Positions 32,606 through 41,809 of a stretch of 64,000 bases of DNA are shown piece after piece; positions within the stretch are counted from its first letter, which is position 1, and every line of letters starts with the position of its first letter. Below the pieces are notes generated by a model. The model had not been told where the DNA came from. It saw only the letters and a list, made by a program, of their open reading frames with translations, and did not search any database. Where the stretch lies: contig NZ_JBFBLC010000001.1 of assembly GCF_040702505.1 (NCBI RefSeq), forward strand, positions 1 to 64,000, in the 5' to 3' direction. This DNA comes from Terrabacter sp040702505. Lineage in GTDB: Bacteria > Actinomycetota > Actinomycetes > Actinomycetales > Dermatophilaceae. The position numbers and the translations under genes are program-made.

Positions 32606-34798
32606 GTGATCCGCCGCCACCCCGTCAAGACGCTCGTCGTCCTGCTCCTGGTGATGGCGGCGGCACTGACCCTCGCCTACGTCAAGCGCACGACCGTCCC
32701 GGTGCCGCCCACCACCGCGCCGCAGCCCGGCGAGTCGCTCGTGGTCGTCGGCCTCGGCGGCCTGTCGTGGGACGACGTGTCGGCCAAGGAGACCCCCACC
32801 CTGTGGGGGCTGCTGCGCGACGGCGCGGCCGCGTCGGTCTCGGTCAAGACGCTGCCGCTGACCACCTGTCCCACCGACGGCTGGGCGACGGTCTCGGCCG
32901 GAGAGGCGGCCGGACCGGCCACCAGCGAGACGCGCCCCCGGTGCGCCCCGCTCCCGACCGTCACGGGCGATGCCACGACCGGCTTCCGCGTGGCCGGCTT
33001 CGACGCGCTGGCCAAGGCCTCGCGCGAGGACGAGTTCCGGGCCCAGCTCGGGCTGCTCGGCGACAGCTTCGCCGCCGACAAGACGTGCATCCAGGCCATC
33101 GGACCCGGCGGCGGGCTCGCGGCCGCCACCTCCGACGGCAAGGTCGCGCGCTACAGCCCCTTCCAGGCCACCACCCTCGTCTCCGACCTCGCCCAGTGCC
33201 CCGTCAGCATCGTCGACGTCGGCAGCATCGACACCACCGACCCGAACCCGACCCGGCACCGCGAGCTCGTCGACGGCCTCGAGCGCCGGATCGAGCTCGT
33301 CATGGACGCCATGCCCAGCGGCGCCGACCTGCTCGTGGCCGGCCTCGCCGACCGCGACCAGCAGGAGCGTCTGCGGCTGCTCGCAGCCAGTGGACCCCAC
33401 TACGGCCCCGGGCTGCTGGCCTCCGCCTCCACCCGCCTGACCGGTGTCGCGCAGCTGTCGGACATCACCGCCACGATCCTCCAGCGCGGCGGCGTGCACC
33501 CGAAGACGGAGATCGGCGGACGGGCCCTCAGCATCGTGCCCTCGGCCAACAACAGCGAGGACACGGCCGCCAGCAAGCTGACCGTGCTCACCGACATCGA
33601 CACCAAGGCCGACGCCATGCACCGCATCGTCGCGCCGTTCCTGACGATCTGGCTCGCCGGCACCCTCCTGGTCATGGTCGTGCTGTGGGTGACCATCCGC
33701 CGCTCGCGACCCTGGAACCGCCGGCTCACGCGCGCCCGCGTGCTGCGCATGACCCGGCTCACGGGACTGCTGTCGGCGGCGATGCCGGCCGCGACGTTCC
33801 TGGCCAACCTCGTGCCGTGGTGGCGCGCCTCCACCAACACCGTGGCGCTCGTGACGATGCTCCTCGTCCTCGTGCTCGTCATCAGCGGCGTGCTGACCCT
33901 CGTCTGCCTCAAGGGCCCGTGGAGCAGCTCCTCGCTCGGGCCCCTCGCAGCGATGTCGGCGATCACCGCAGGGGTCATCGGCATCGACCTGCTGACCGGG
34001 TCGCACCTGCAGATCTCCTCGATCTTCGGCCTCCAGCCGCTCGTCGGCGGCCGCTTCTACGGGATGGGCAACGTCGCCTTCGCGCTGTATGCCGCCGCCG
34101 TCCTGCTGCTGTGCGCGGCCCTCGCGCACGCGTTGATGCGGCGCGGTGCCCCCCGGCTCGCGGCCTGCGCCGCCGTGCTCGTCGGCGGCTGCGCCCTCGC
34201 CGTGGACGTGCTGCCCGCGTGGGGCGCCGACTTCGGTGGCCCGATCGCGCTGGTGCCCGCGCTGGGGTTCCTGCTCATGGGGGTCCTCGGCTGGAGCACG
34301 TCGGTGCGCAACATCGCAATCGTGCTCGTCCTGGCCGGACTCGTCGTCGGCCTCGTCTCCTACCTCGACTGGCGCCGCCCGGAGGCCGAGCGCTCGCACC
34401 CCGGCCGCTTCCTGCAGACCGTCCTCGACGGCGGCGCCTGGGACGTCCTCTCGCGCAAGCTGGTCGCCAACGTCGACCTCGCCGTGGCCATGCCCTGGCT
34501 GCTGGTGCTCGTCGTCGCGCTCATGGTCTTCGTCGTGCTCGTCGTGCTGCGCCCCGGCATCCTGGGCACCGAGCCGCTGCGGCGCCTGCTCGAGGAGGCG
34601 CCGATCCTGCGCCGTGGCCTGTTGTCGATCATCGTCATGGCCGTCATCGGCTTCCTCACCAACGACTCGGGTGCGGCCATCCCGCCGGTCGCCGCGATCT
34701 TCACCGCGCCGCTCGTCGCGTCGGCGGTCATGCACTTCCTGTCGATCGAGGCGCGCAAGGCGCCGGTCCGCCGACGCCGCGACCGCCACCACCTCTGA
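32606..34798 (+). CDS. Large membrane protein with an extracytoplasmic N-terminal domain
   Basis: A protein of about 730 residues. One N-terminal membrane helix (about 8-26) is followed by an external domain of about 300 residues (VVVGLGGLSWDDV, PTLWGLLRDGAAAS) that resembles alkaline-phosphatase-like hydrolases in outline. A C-terminal block of about ten membrane helices (330-700) follows. No substrate is known. GTG 32606 was chosen because a -10-like TAGGGT (32593-32598) overlaps the alternative GTG at 32597, implying a leaderless mRNA. It converges on a GT2 gene, so a role in envelope polymer or lipid handling is possible. Confidence 0.72.
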   Translation: MIRRHPVKTLVVLLLVMAAALTLAYVKRTTVPVPPTTAPQPGESLVVVGLGGLSWDDVSAKETPTLWGLLRDGAAASVSVKTLPLTTCPTDGWATVSAGEAAGPATSETRPRCAPLPTVTGDATTGFRVAGFDALAKASREDEFRAQLGLLGDSFAADKTCIQAIGPGGGLAAATSDGKVARYSPFQATTLVSDLAQCPVSIVDVGSIDTTDPNPTRHRELVDGLERRIELVMDAMPSGADLLVAGLADRDQQERLRLLAASGPHYGPGLLASASTRLTGVAQLSDITATILQRGGVHPKTEIGGRALSIVPSANNSEDTAASKLTVLTDIDTKADAMHRIVAPFLTIWLAGTLLVMVVLWVTIRRSRPWNRRLTRARVLRMTRLTGLLSAAMPAATFLANLVPWWRASTNTVALVTMLLVLVLVISGVLTLVCLKGPWSSSSLGPLAAMSAITAGVIGIDLLTGSHLQISSIFGLQPLVGGRFYGMGNVAFALYAAAVLLLCAALAHALMRRGAPRLAACAAVLVGGCALAVDVLPAWGADFGGPIALVPALGFLLMGVLGWSTSVRNIAIVLVLAGLVVGLVSYLDWRRPEAERSHPGRFLQTVLDGGAWDVLSRKLVANVDLAVAMPWLLVLVVALMVFVVLVVLRPGILGTEPLRRLLEEAPILRRGLLSIIVMAVIGFLTNDSGAAIPPVAAIFTAPLVASAVMHFLSIEARKAPVRRRRDRHHL

Positions 34799-34832
34799 GT
34801 TCTCTGGGCTCGCTCCGCTCGCCGTGTCCGGC

Positions 34833-35567
34833 TCAGGCGGGGCCGAGGCGGCGGCGCAACCGGCGTACGCCCAGGGCGAGCGCGACGTCGCGGTACTGCG
34901 CGGCCCGGTGCACCTGCGAGCGCCAGTCGGTGCCCGTCACCCGGTGCTGCAGGTCGCAGGGCACCTCGAGGATGCGCAGGCCCGCGTCGAGCACGTCGAT
35001 GGTCATGCCGACCTCGACCCCCCACCCGCGGGCGAAGGGCGTCGCGGCGGCGACCGCTGCTGCGGACAGGCAGCGCATGCCCGACAGCGGCTGGACCGGC
35101 GACCACCCGGTCAGGTCCTCGATGCCGCGACGCGCGAGCGTGACGACGAGGCCGTGACCGCCGGCGCTGCCCTGCTGGCGCGGGAGGGTGGCGATGGTGA
35201 GGTCCGCCTCGCCCCGGGCCACCGGCATCACCAGTGCACCGACGGCCTGGGCCGAGGCCTCGAGGTCGGCGTCGACGAAGAGGACCGCGGCCTCCTCGTC
35301 GAGGCGGCCGGCCCGACGCAGCCCGCGGACCCGGCCGAGGCCGCTCATCATGGCGTCGGCCTTGCCGTGGTTGCGCGCGTGCCGCACGACCTCGGCGCCC
35401 TCACCGGCCGCGATGGCGTGGGTGCCGTCGGTCGAGCCGTCGTCGACGACGACGACCTCGGCGACGCCCGGGATGGCCCGGACCCCGCGGATGGTCTCGG
35501 CGATGCGCGCCGACTCGTCCTTGGCCGGGATGACGACGACGACGGACGGCGCACTGTTCTGCGTCAT
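34833..35567 (-). CDS. Family 2 glycosyltransferase
   Basis: Cytosolic GT-A fold enzyme of 244 residues. The N-terminus VVVVIPAKDESARI and VVVVDDGSTDGT bind the sugar nucleotide; the metal site is FVDADLEAS (DxD). It lacks membrane helices, so it differs from dolichol-phosphate mannosyltransferases with anchors. Acceptor and donor are not known. The neighbours (membrane protein, DUF5926, RsbW-like kinase, pheA nearby) form a gene group that recurs in actinobacteria. Confidence 0.85.
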   Translation of the reverse strand: MTQNSAPSVVVVIPAKDESARIAETIRGVRAIPGVAEVVVVDDGSTDGTHAIAAGEGAEVVRHARNHGKADAMMSGLGRVRGLRRAGRLDEEAAVLFVDADLEASAQAVGALVMPVARGEADLTIATLPRQQGSAGGHGLVVTLARRGIEDLTGWSPVQPLSGMRCLSAAAVAAATPFARGWGVEVGMTIDVLDAGLRILEVPCDLQHRVTGTDWRSQVHRAAQYRDVALALGVRRLRRRLGPA

Positions 35568-35629
35568 CGGAACGGTCTCACGTGTCTCGGGAGGACTGGG
35601 GAGGTCTGCGGAGGTCTCGGTACGCCGGG

Positions 35630-36514
35630 TCAGCGCAGGGTGACCTGGCGGTTGGTGAGGCCGGCCTTGGCGCCACGCTCGGCTGCGGTGAGGGGGTCGG
35701 TGGACGCGGCGGCCTCGTCGATGGCGGTCCGCATCGCGGCCACCGCATCCTCGAACTCGGCAGCCTCGGCCGAGGGGTCGACCTCCCAGACCGGGATGAG
35801 CAGGCCGCTGGAGCGGAAGCAGCCGAGCAGGCGGCCCTCGCCGAGGTGGCTCCGGCCGGCCGCGTGCAGCCGGGCGAGGGCGTCGGTCGCGGCGTCCTCG
35901 GCGAACGGCAGCACCCAGCGGACATAGGTGCGGTCACCGATGCGGCACCAGAACGCCGAGGGCGCCGCCTGGAGCTTGACGGTCGGGATGACCGACTCGT
36001 TGGCGCGCTCGAGCGACTCCTTGCCGTCGGCGTCCAGGTCGGCCTCGGCCACCCAGAACTCGAAGCCCTCGTGCAGCTGCATCTCGAAGGGTGCCTCGAG
36101 GTCGAGCACGTCCTGCAGCCGGGGGCTGTCGACCGAGGCGACGGGAAGCGTCTCCACGGGCGACCCGGGGGCCGCGGCGCAGGTCAGGGCGATGGCCTGG
36201 GCGATGTCCCGGCTGGTGTCGCCGCTGGCGTTGCCGGACTGGATGCCGACGAGCACCTCGCCACCCTCGCGGTGCAGGCCGGGCCACGCAAGCGGCAGCA
36301 CCGTCGCGATGGTCACCTCGTCGGGCGCCCCCTCCGGGGCCCGGCCTTCGGCGAAGCGGACCGTGGCGGTGGCTGCCGGCACGATCTCGCGCATCGCGAC
36401 CCAGTCGGTCTCGTTGGGCAGGCCCTCGAAGGGCCGAGCCACGAACGGAGCCGGAAGCGGACGTGCGGAACGGTCGGCGCGCTCGCCGCGCGGTCGACGT
36501 GATGCCTTACCCAT
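35630..36514 (-). CDS. DUF5926-family protein
   Basis: A soluble protein of 294 residues with a basic N-terminal tail (MGKASRRPRGERAD) and acidic body. The overall pattern, including PFEGLPNETDWVAMREIVPA near residue 30 and PTVKLQAAPSAFWCRIGDRTYVRWV-like regions in the middle, matches the actinobacterial DUF5926 family, of unknown role. ATG 36514 starts the basic tail. It lies between the GT2 gene and the anti-sigma kinase on the same strand. Confidence 0.82.
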   Translation of the reverse strand: MGKASRRPRGERADRSARPLPAPFVARPFEGLPNETDWVAMREIVPAATATVRFAEGRAPEGAPDEVTIATVLPLAWPGLHREGGEVLVGIQSGNASGDTSRDIAQAIALTCAAAPGSPVETLPVASVDSPRLQDVLDLEAPFEMQLHEGFEFWVAEADLDADGKESLERANESVIPTVKLQAAPSAFWCRIGDRTYVRWVLPFAEDAATDALARLHAAGRSHLGEGRLLGCFRSSGLLIPVWEVDPSAEAAEFEDAVAAMRTAIDEAAASTDPLTAAERGAKAGLTNRQVTLR

Positions 36515-36618
36515 GCGCGCCACCTTAGTGGCCGGGTGGACACCGGCCGCACCCGGCGCTTCCCGCGCGAGGTGGCCGGCCGGGTGCCGGCCGGGTGCCG
36601 GTCGGGGTAGCCGGTCGG

Positions 36619-37053
36619 TCAGTGCGAGCGGCGCCGTGACGGCCCGCCGAGCGAGGCCCACACCGTGCGGCCGTTGTGGTCGTCGATGACTCCCCACTCG
36701 TGGGCCAGGGACCGGACGATCCGCAGGCCTCGTCCGCCCGGCGCCCACATGGCCGGTGGCGCCGGCCGGGGCACGGTGGGGCCGCCGCCGTCGGAGACCT
36801 CGACCTCGACGACGTTGTTCTTGACCTTCCAGTGGATCCGGATGGCCCCGTCGGCCAGTGGCCGGGCGTGCCGGATCGCGTTGGCGACCAGCTCGCTGAC
36901 GACGATCTCGGCCTCGTCGATGACCTGCGGCGAGACCTCTCGGGCGAGCAGGTCCTCGACGAGCTCCCTGCGGATCCGGGGAGCGGCGGCCGGAGCCCAC
37001 TGGAGGCGTACGGTCCGCTTCTCTCCCAGCGGTGCTGCCGGGACGTTGCTCAT
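36619..37053 (-). CDS. RsbW/SpoIIAB-like ATP-binding regulator
   Basis: A GHKL-type serine kinase/anti-sigma factor of 144 residues. The N box is EIVVSELVANAIRHA, the G1 box VSDGGG and the G2 region GGRGLRIVRSLA. Such proteins bind stress sigma factors or phosphorylate anti-anti-sigma factors. No partner gene is adjacent, so it is an orphan here. ATG 37053 has GGAG four bases upstream and replaces a longer frame from 37131 that shows no family sequence. Confidence 0.86.
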   Translation of the reverse strand: MSNVPAAPLGEKRTVRLQWAPAAAPRIRRELVEDLLAREVSPQVIDEAEIVVSELVANAIRHARPLADGAIRIHWKVKNNVVEVEVSDGGGPTVPRPAPPAMWAPGGRGLRIVRSLAHEWGVIDDHNGRTVWASLGGPSRRRSH

Positions 37054-37257
37054 GGGTCTCCTCGTGATGGATCCGGCTCGGGCATGCGTCCGTGCGTAAG
37101 CCGCCGAACCGTTCCCCTGTGTGCTCGCCACGTCAAGTCCTCCTCACGGGCGACGTGCGCTCCCCTGCCGCTGCACGCTAACCAAACCTTCGCCCTACCT
37201 CAATGAACTGTGACTTTTTCTCCCAAGCGCCGCAGTTCGCTCGTGTCACCCAGCGCT

Positions 37258-37385
37258 GTCTAGTCCTACGCCTAGACGAACCGATACGCGTGGATCGAAC
37301 GTCTCCCACCTCTGTATCTGGCCCATACCCACCGGTGCGCGGCCATTGATCTTCTGATACCAGCGATATATCGTCGACGTATCGC
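37258..37385 (+). promoter_or_regulatory. Promoter and operator candidates upstream of the PadR gene
   Basis: TTGATC (37346-37351) and TATCGT (37369-37374) are 17 bases apart and point at the PadR gene. GCGATA (37363-37368) and TATCGC (37380-37385) form an inverted repeat across the -10 region, a likely auto-operator. Farther up, GTCTAG-N8-CTAGAC (37258-37277) is another dyad. The whole 366-base gap 37054-37419 is AT-richer than its surroundings and holds no gene. Confidence 0.5.
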
Positions 37386-37419
37386 GACTGTTCGTGAGTC
37401 GCAGGAAAGGAGAACCACC

Positions 37420-38133
37420 ATGCATGGACACCGACACACCCGACGCGAGTCCGGTTGGGACGCCGGCTGGGGCGGCTGGGGAGGCGGCGGCGGCTTCGGT
37501 CCCGGCCGTGGCACCTGGGGCGGTCCCGGCGGCCCTGGTGGGCCGGGCGGCCCCGGCGGGCGGGGACGGCCCGGGCCGCCCCCGTGGGTCGCCGACCTCG
37601 TCCGCCACTTCGGCGGGCCCGGCTTCGGCCCCGAGTTCGGCGGCCGCCGCGGCCCGCGGGCCCGACGCGGCGACGTCCGCGCCGCGATCCTCGACGTGCT
37701 CGCCGGCGACGAGATGAACGGCTACCAGCTCATCCAGCAGATCTCCGAGCGCACCGGCGGGGCGTGGAAGCCCAGCCCCGGCTCCGTCTACCCGACCGTC
37801 CAGCAGCTCGAGGACGAGGGTCTCGTCGAGGGCCGCGAGGTCGACGGCCGCAGGCTGCTGCGCCTGACGGACGCCGGTCGCGCCTACGTCGAGGAGAACG
37901 CCGAGGAGATGGCCGCCACCTGGCGTCCCTTCGAGGCGCCGGCCGAGGAGGACGAGGCTCCCCGGCAGTCCGGCGGCGCCGGCGACCTCATGCCGCTCGT
38001 CGGCCAGGTGATGGGCGGGATGTGGCAGATCGTCACGACCGGCACGTCACAGCAGCGGGCCGAGGCGGCCGAGGTCCTCACCGAGACGCGGCGCAAGCTC
38101 TACCGCCTGCTCGCCGACGGCGACCCCGAGTAG
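37420..38133 (+). CDS. PadR-family regulator with a Gly/Trp-rich N-terminus
   Basis: Transcription factor of 237 residues. The winged helix (about residues 80-160: AILDVLAGDEMNGYQLIQQI, PSPGSVYPTVQQLEDEGLV) is classical PadR, followed by a short helical C-terminal part for dimer formation. The first 75 residues are unusual: His/Arg then runs of Gly, Pro and Trp (GWGGWGGGGG, GGPGGPGGPGG). AAAGGAG precedes the ATG. An inverted repeat on the promoter suggests self-control; no effector gene is next to it. Confidence 0.88.
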   Translation: MHGHRHTRRESGWDAGWGGWGGGGGFGPGRGTWGGPGGPGGPGGPGGRGRPGPPPWVADLVRHFGGPGFGPEFGGRRGPRARRGDVRAAILDVLAGDEMNGYQLIQQISERTGGAWKPSPGSVYPTVQQLEDEGLVEGREVDGRRLLRLTDAGRAYVEENAEEMAATWRPFEAPAEEDEAPRQSGGAGDLMPLVGQVMGGMWQIVTTGTSQQRAEAAEVLTETRRKLYRLLADGDPE

Positions 38134-38171
38134 TCCGAGCAGCCCTGAACGGCCCTGAGCAGCCGTGCCGC

Positions 38172-38208
38172 CTGCACCCCGAGCGCCTCAGTCGCGCTCG
38201 GGGTGCAG
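38172..38208. terminator. Terminator between PadR and nitroreductase-like genes
   Basis: A 14-bp perfect stem (38172-38185 with 38195-38208) with a 9-base loop sits between converging genes. Its right arm includes the last codons of the minus-strand gene. Confidence 0.7.
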
Positions 38209-38694
38209 CACGAAGACCCCGAGCTCACGGCCACCGGCACGCTGCTCGTATGCCGTGTAGCCGGCGTACCAGCGCAGCGCCGCCTCGCGCACGCGCTCCC
38301 GCTCCGAGCCCCGCACCTGCTCGGCCCACACCCGGTGCACGACTCCGTCGACCTCCAGGGAGGCGTACGCGTGTGCCCGGAGGTTGTGGTGCCAGGCGGG
38401 CGGCCGGCGCGAGCCGTAGTGCGAGGCGATGACGCCCCAGCCGTCCTCGAGCGGCACGAGCATGAGGGGCACCGTGCGCGGCTGACCGGTCCGCGCGCCG
38501 GTGGTGGTGAGCAGCCCGACGGGCACGGCCGCGAGCCACTGGCTCGGTGGAGTACGCCCCGGAAGGAAACGGTGCGCCAGCAGGTCGACCCGGTGGAGCA
38601 CCCGCTTGCCGACCCAGGCGCCGGGCCGCGACGCGACGAGCGAGCGCAGCCCGCGCTGGACCGGGTTGGCCTGCTCGAGGCGGCGCAGCTGCAT
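38188..38694 (-). CDS. Nitroreductase/deazaflavin (F420)-type family protein
   Basis: A small split-barrel protein of 168 residues. The pattern LLTTTGARTGQPRTVPLMLV followed by ASHYGSRRPPAWHHNLRA is typical of the F420-dependent Ddn-like family in actinobacteria, which reduces nitro compounds or quinones with deazaflavin. The W-H-N-L motif is conserved in the family. It starts at ATG 38694 and is divergent from the CobF-GNAT gene. Confidence 0.82.
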   Translation of the reverse strand: MQLRRLEQANPVQRGLRSLVASRPGAWVGKRVLHRVDLLAHRFLPGRTPPSQWLAAVPVGLLTTTGARTGQPRTVPLMLVPLEDGWGVIASHYGSRRPPAWHHNLRAHAYASLEVDGVVHRVWAEQVRGSERERVREAALRWYAGYTAYEQRAGGRELGVFVLHPERD

Positions 38695-38732
38695 GCGTGC
38701 AGCCTAGGCGCGCGGTCGGGCACGATGGCGGG

Positions 38733-40061
38733 GTGACGCCCTCCCCTTCCGACGTGCAGGCGGTGGTCCGGCGCCTGCGGGTCATCGGCGTCGGCCTCGG
38801 AGACCCCGAGCACGTCACCCGTGAGGCACGAAACGCCTTGGCGACGGTCGACGTGCTCCTCGTCCCGGACGAGGAGGAGAGACACCCGGATCTGGCCGCA
38901 GCGCGGCGGGCAGTCTGCGATGCACTCGTCCCGGCCGACCACCCCTACCGCGTCGCCGTGGTCGCCGGAGCGGCGGCCGCCCTGGGTGTCATCGGCGCGC
39001 TGGACGAGGACGAGACAACAGTCGGGCTGCTCGTCTGGGGTGACCCTGCGTTCGCCGACACCGTCCTGCGCCTCGTGGACGAGCTCGTCGAACGGTGCGC
39101 CGCGGCAGGCATCGAGCTGCAGCACGACGTCGTCGCCGGGATCGGCGCGCCCCAGCTGCTGGCCGCTCGTCACCGGGTCGCGCTCGGTCGTGACGCTCCC
39201 GTCCACCTCACCACGGCCGATCGTCTCGTCGACGAGTACGACCCGTCCCTCGTCGACGTCGTGGTCACGCTGGACGCGGACCTTGCCTGCGCGGGGCTGG
39301 CGGACGCCTTCCCGGACCTCGAGCTCTACTGGGGCGCCCACCTCGGCACGCCCGCTGAGCAGCTGGCCCACGGCCGGCTGGCCGACGTCCTGCCGGAAGT
39401 GCGGCGGCTGCACGCGAGGGCCCGCGAGCTCGGCGGCTGGGCCCTGGGCACCTACCTGCTGCGAGCGCCCGCGGACGCGAGAGCCCCGCGCGGCCCAGCC
39501 GGCTTCCCCGACACCGGCAACCTGACCGACGGCGTGGTCTCGGTGCGCCCGACGACCACGGCCGACTGGCAGGTCGTGCGCGACGAGCACAACAACGAGG
39601 AGTCCCTGCGCTGGGACTTCACCGGCGAGCCGGTGACGGACGAGCAGGCCCGGCGCCGGGCGGCGAGCGCCGTCTTCGAGTGGCGACGCGGCCGCGCAGC
39701 GCGCTTCGTCATCGTCGACGCGGCGACCGGCGAGGGCGCAGGGGTCATCGGCGTGCTCCGGCTCGGACCACCGGGCACCGGGCTCGTCGGCTACGGCGTG
39801 CTGCCGGCCTACCGCGGGCGCGGCTTCACCGCACGCGCCCTCCGTCTCGTCTCACGGTGGGCGTTCGAGGAGGCCGGTCTCGCCCGGCTCGAGCTCGGGC
39901 ACAAGGTGGGCAACGTCGCGTCCGGCCGAGCCGCCGAGAAGGCGGGCTTCCGCGCCGAGGGTCGGCTGAGCGGCCGCCTGCCCAACCCGGACGGAACGTG
40001 GTCCGACGAGGTCTACTACTCGCTGACCCGGGCGGCGTTCGCCCACCAGTCTCGCGACTGA
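38733..40061 (+). CDS. CobF-like methylase fused to a GNAT acetyltransferase
   Basis: A cytosolic protein of about 442 residues in two parts. Residues 8-255 look like precorrin-6A synthase/CobF of the tetrapyrrole methylase fold: RVIGVGLGDPEHVT and the GLLVWGDPAFADTVLRLV motif that binds S-adenosylmethionine. Residues 270-440 are a GNAT domain with the acetyl-CoA loop PAYRGRGFTARALRLV. No other cobalamin synthesis gene is nearby. GTG 38733 is used as start. The pairing of these two folds in one chain is unusual and its substrate is unknown. Confidence 0.8.
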   Translation: MTPSPSDVQAVVRRLRVIGVGLGDPEHVTREARNALATVDVLLVPDEEERHPDLAAARRAVCDALVPADHPYRVAVVAGAAAALGVIGALDEDETTVGLLVWGDPAFADTVLRLVDELVERCAAAGIELQHDVVAGIGAPQLLAARHRVALGRDAPVHLTTADRLVDEYDPSLVDVVVTLDADLACAGLADAFPDLELYWGAHLGTPAEQLAHGRLADVLPEVRRLHARARELGGWALGTYLLRAPADARAPRGPAGFPDTGNLTDGVVSVRPTTTADWQVVRDEHNNEESLRWDFTGEPVTDEQARRRAASAVFEWRRGRAARFVIVDAATGEGAGVIGVLRLGPPGTGLVGYGVLPAYRGRGFTARALRLVSRWAFEEAGLARLELGHKVGNVASGRAAEKAGFRAEGRLSGRLPNPDGTWSDEVYYSLTRAAFAHQSRD

Positions 40062-40084
40062 CCGGTGCCCGCTGCCGGGGCGCC

Positions 40085-40660
40085 CTACAGCCGAGCCAGG
40101 AACGCGAGCACGCGCTCGCGCACCAGGCCCGCGGCCTGCGGATCGTATGCCGTGGTGCTGGCGTCGGCGAAGAGGTGCCCACACCCGGGGTAGGTGAACA
40201 GCTCGCCGTCGGCGGCTGCCGCGACGATGCCTCGCGCGGCATCGACGTCGCCCTCGTCCATGAAGAACTCGTCAGCCTCGCCGCCGTGCACCTGCACCGG
40301 CACCCCGCCCGGCCAGTCCGGTGCGAACTCGCCCAGCGGGATGGCCGAGTCGAGCAGGACGGCTCCGCGAGCGCCGGCCCTGGTCTGGGCGAGGCGCTGG
40401 GCCGGCATCACCCCGAGGGAGAACCCGGCATACACCAGCTCCGCGGGAAGGCCGTCCGCGGCGGCGACTCCCTGCTCGAGGAGGCCGTCGAATCCGACGG
40501 AGCGCGCCTTGGCCATGCCCTCCTCCAGGGTGGCGAAGCTCTGCCCGCCGTAGAGGTCGGGCGTGTGGACGGTGTGCCCGGCAGCCCGCAGCGCCTCGGC
40601 GAAGTCGAGGAAGCCGGGCGTCTGGCCCTGGGCGTGGTGGAAGAGGAGGACGTCGGCCAT
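40085..40660 (-). CDS. Dienelactone hydrolase-family protein
   Basis: An alpha/beta hydrolase of 191 residues. The nucleophile elbow is AGFSLGVMPA (Ser, where dienelactone hydrolases often have Cys); the acid is probably in GEADEFF and the His is in PGCGHLF. Members hydrolyse lactones and small esters. It is divergent from an ArsR-type regulator, which probably represses it. Confidence 0.85.
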   Translation of the reverse strand: MADVLLFHHAQGQTPGFLDFAEALRAAGHTVHTPDLYGGQSFATLEEGMAKARSVGFDGLLEQGVAAADGLPAELVYAGFSLGVMPAQRLAQTRAGARGAVLLDSAIPLGEFAPDWPGGVPVQVHGGEADEFFMDEGDVDAARGIVAAAADGELFTYPGCGHLFADASTTAYDPQAAGLVRERVLAFLARL

Positions 40661-40721
40661 GCTTGCTCCCGTGCTCGAGGGTTCACCTGCTGACGATCCG
40701 CCAATCTAGACTGATCCAACT

Positions 40722-41315
40722 ATGTCGATCAATAGGCAACGGCTGCCCGACTACGACGTCGCCGACTCCGTGGAGCTGACCACGCCTGCCCAGCTGCGAG
40801 CGATCGCGGACCCGCTGCGTTCCTCGATCCTCGACCTGGTGCTCGAGCGCGCCGCGACCGTGTCCGAGCTCGCCGCCGCCGTCGGCCGCCCGAAGAGCAC
40901 GGTGGCCCACCACGTGGGCGTGCTCGTGGACGCCGGGATGCTCAAGGTCGTGCGCACCCGGCGGGTGCGGGCGATCGACGAGCGCTTCTACGGCCGAACC
41001 GGGCGCACGATCACCATCGGGATCGCCCGCCGACCCGGCGACGACACCGTGCCGGTGTGCGTCAACCAGCTGTCCGTCGCGGCGGCCGAGTCGGTGCCGG
41101 CACATGAGGACGACACCCTCTACAGCACGCTGCGGCACGCGCGGATCCCTCGCGAGAGCGCCTCGGAGTTCTGGCGCCGAGTCGAGGCCCTCGTCCGCGA
41201 GTTCAGCGCCCTCCCCCGCTCGGGTGAGACCGTCTACGGACTCGCCGTCGGCCTCTACCCGACCGACCAGCCGGTCCTTCCGGAGGCCCTGCCCGCCGGC
41301 GACGAGGAGCACTGA
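40722..41315 (+). CDS. ArsR/HTH_20-type regulator
   Basis: A transcription factor of 197 residues. A winged helix fills residues 20-90 (IADPLRSSILDLVLERAATVSEL, GRPKSTVAHHVGVLVDAGML); the remaining 100 residues are a ligand or dimer domain without the Cys pairs of metal sensors. A -10-like TAGACT lies about ten bases before the ATG, suggesting a leaderless message. The divergent hydrolase gene is the likely target. Confidence 0.82.
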   Translation: MSINRQRLPDYDVADSVELTTPAQLRAIADPLRSSILDLVLERAATVSELAAAVGRPKSTVAHHVGVLVDAGMLKVVRTRRVRAIDERFYGRTGRTITIGIARRPGDDTVPVCVNQLSVAAAESVPAHEDDTLYSTLRHARIPRESASEFWRRVEALVREFSALPRSGETVYGLAVGLYPTDQPVLPEALPAGDEEH

Positions 41316-41345
41316 CTGTCGCCGTCGCCTGCCATGCTGGCCCGC

Positions 41346-41636
41346 ATGCAGCTCGAGTTCAGCGGTGAGGTGTGGCAGTGGCGCGGCCCGGCGCCGTACT
41401 ACTTCGTCACCGTGCCGCAGGGCGAGTCCGCGGCGCTGCACGACGTGGCCCACGTGAGCTACGGGTGGGGCATGATCCCGGTGACCGCGCGGCTCGGCGG
41501 CACCGAGTGGACGACCTCACTGTGGCCCAAGGACGGTGGCTACGTCGTCCCGCTCAAGGATGCCGTCCGTCGCGCCGAGGACGTCCGCGAGGGAGACACC
41601 GTCGCACTCGGCCTCGACGTCCGGGTCGACGACTGA
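41346..41636 (+). CDS. DUF1905-family protein
   Basis: A small beta-rich protein of 96 residues. FSGEVWQWRGPAPYYFVTVP and WGMIPVTARLGGTEWTTSLWPKDGGYVVPLK-type spacing match DUF1905, a small barrel of unknown function that is sometimes fused to YdeI-like domains. ATG 41346 is preferred over an in-frame ATG 12 bases upstream because family members begin with the strand MQLEFSG. It follows the ArsR gene by 30 bases. Confidence 0.82.
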   Translation: MQLEFSGEVWQWRGPAPYYFVTVPQGESAALHDVAHVSYGWGMIPVTARLGGTEWTTSLWPKDGGYVVPLKDAVRRAEDVREGDTVALGLDVRVDD

Positions 41637-41809
41637 GCGACCGGGGACCCGCTCCGGCGTTCGCGCAGCGCGGTCACGACGAAATCCGCAGATTCGGCAA
41701 TTCGTTATGACCGTTCCGCTCCGATACGTCCGGTTGGGCCCCATGATGTGTATCGCACGCCGTCGGGGGACCGCGGGCGTCGACGACGCGTACAGGGGAG
41801 GAACACCGG

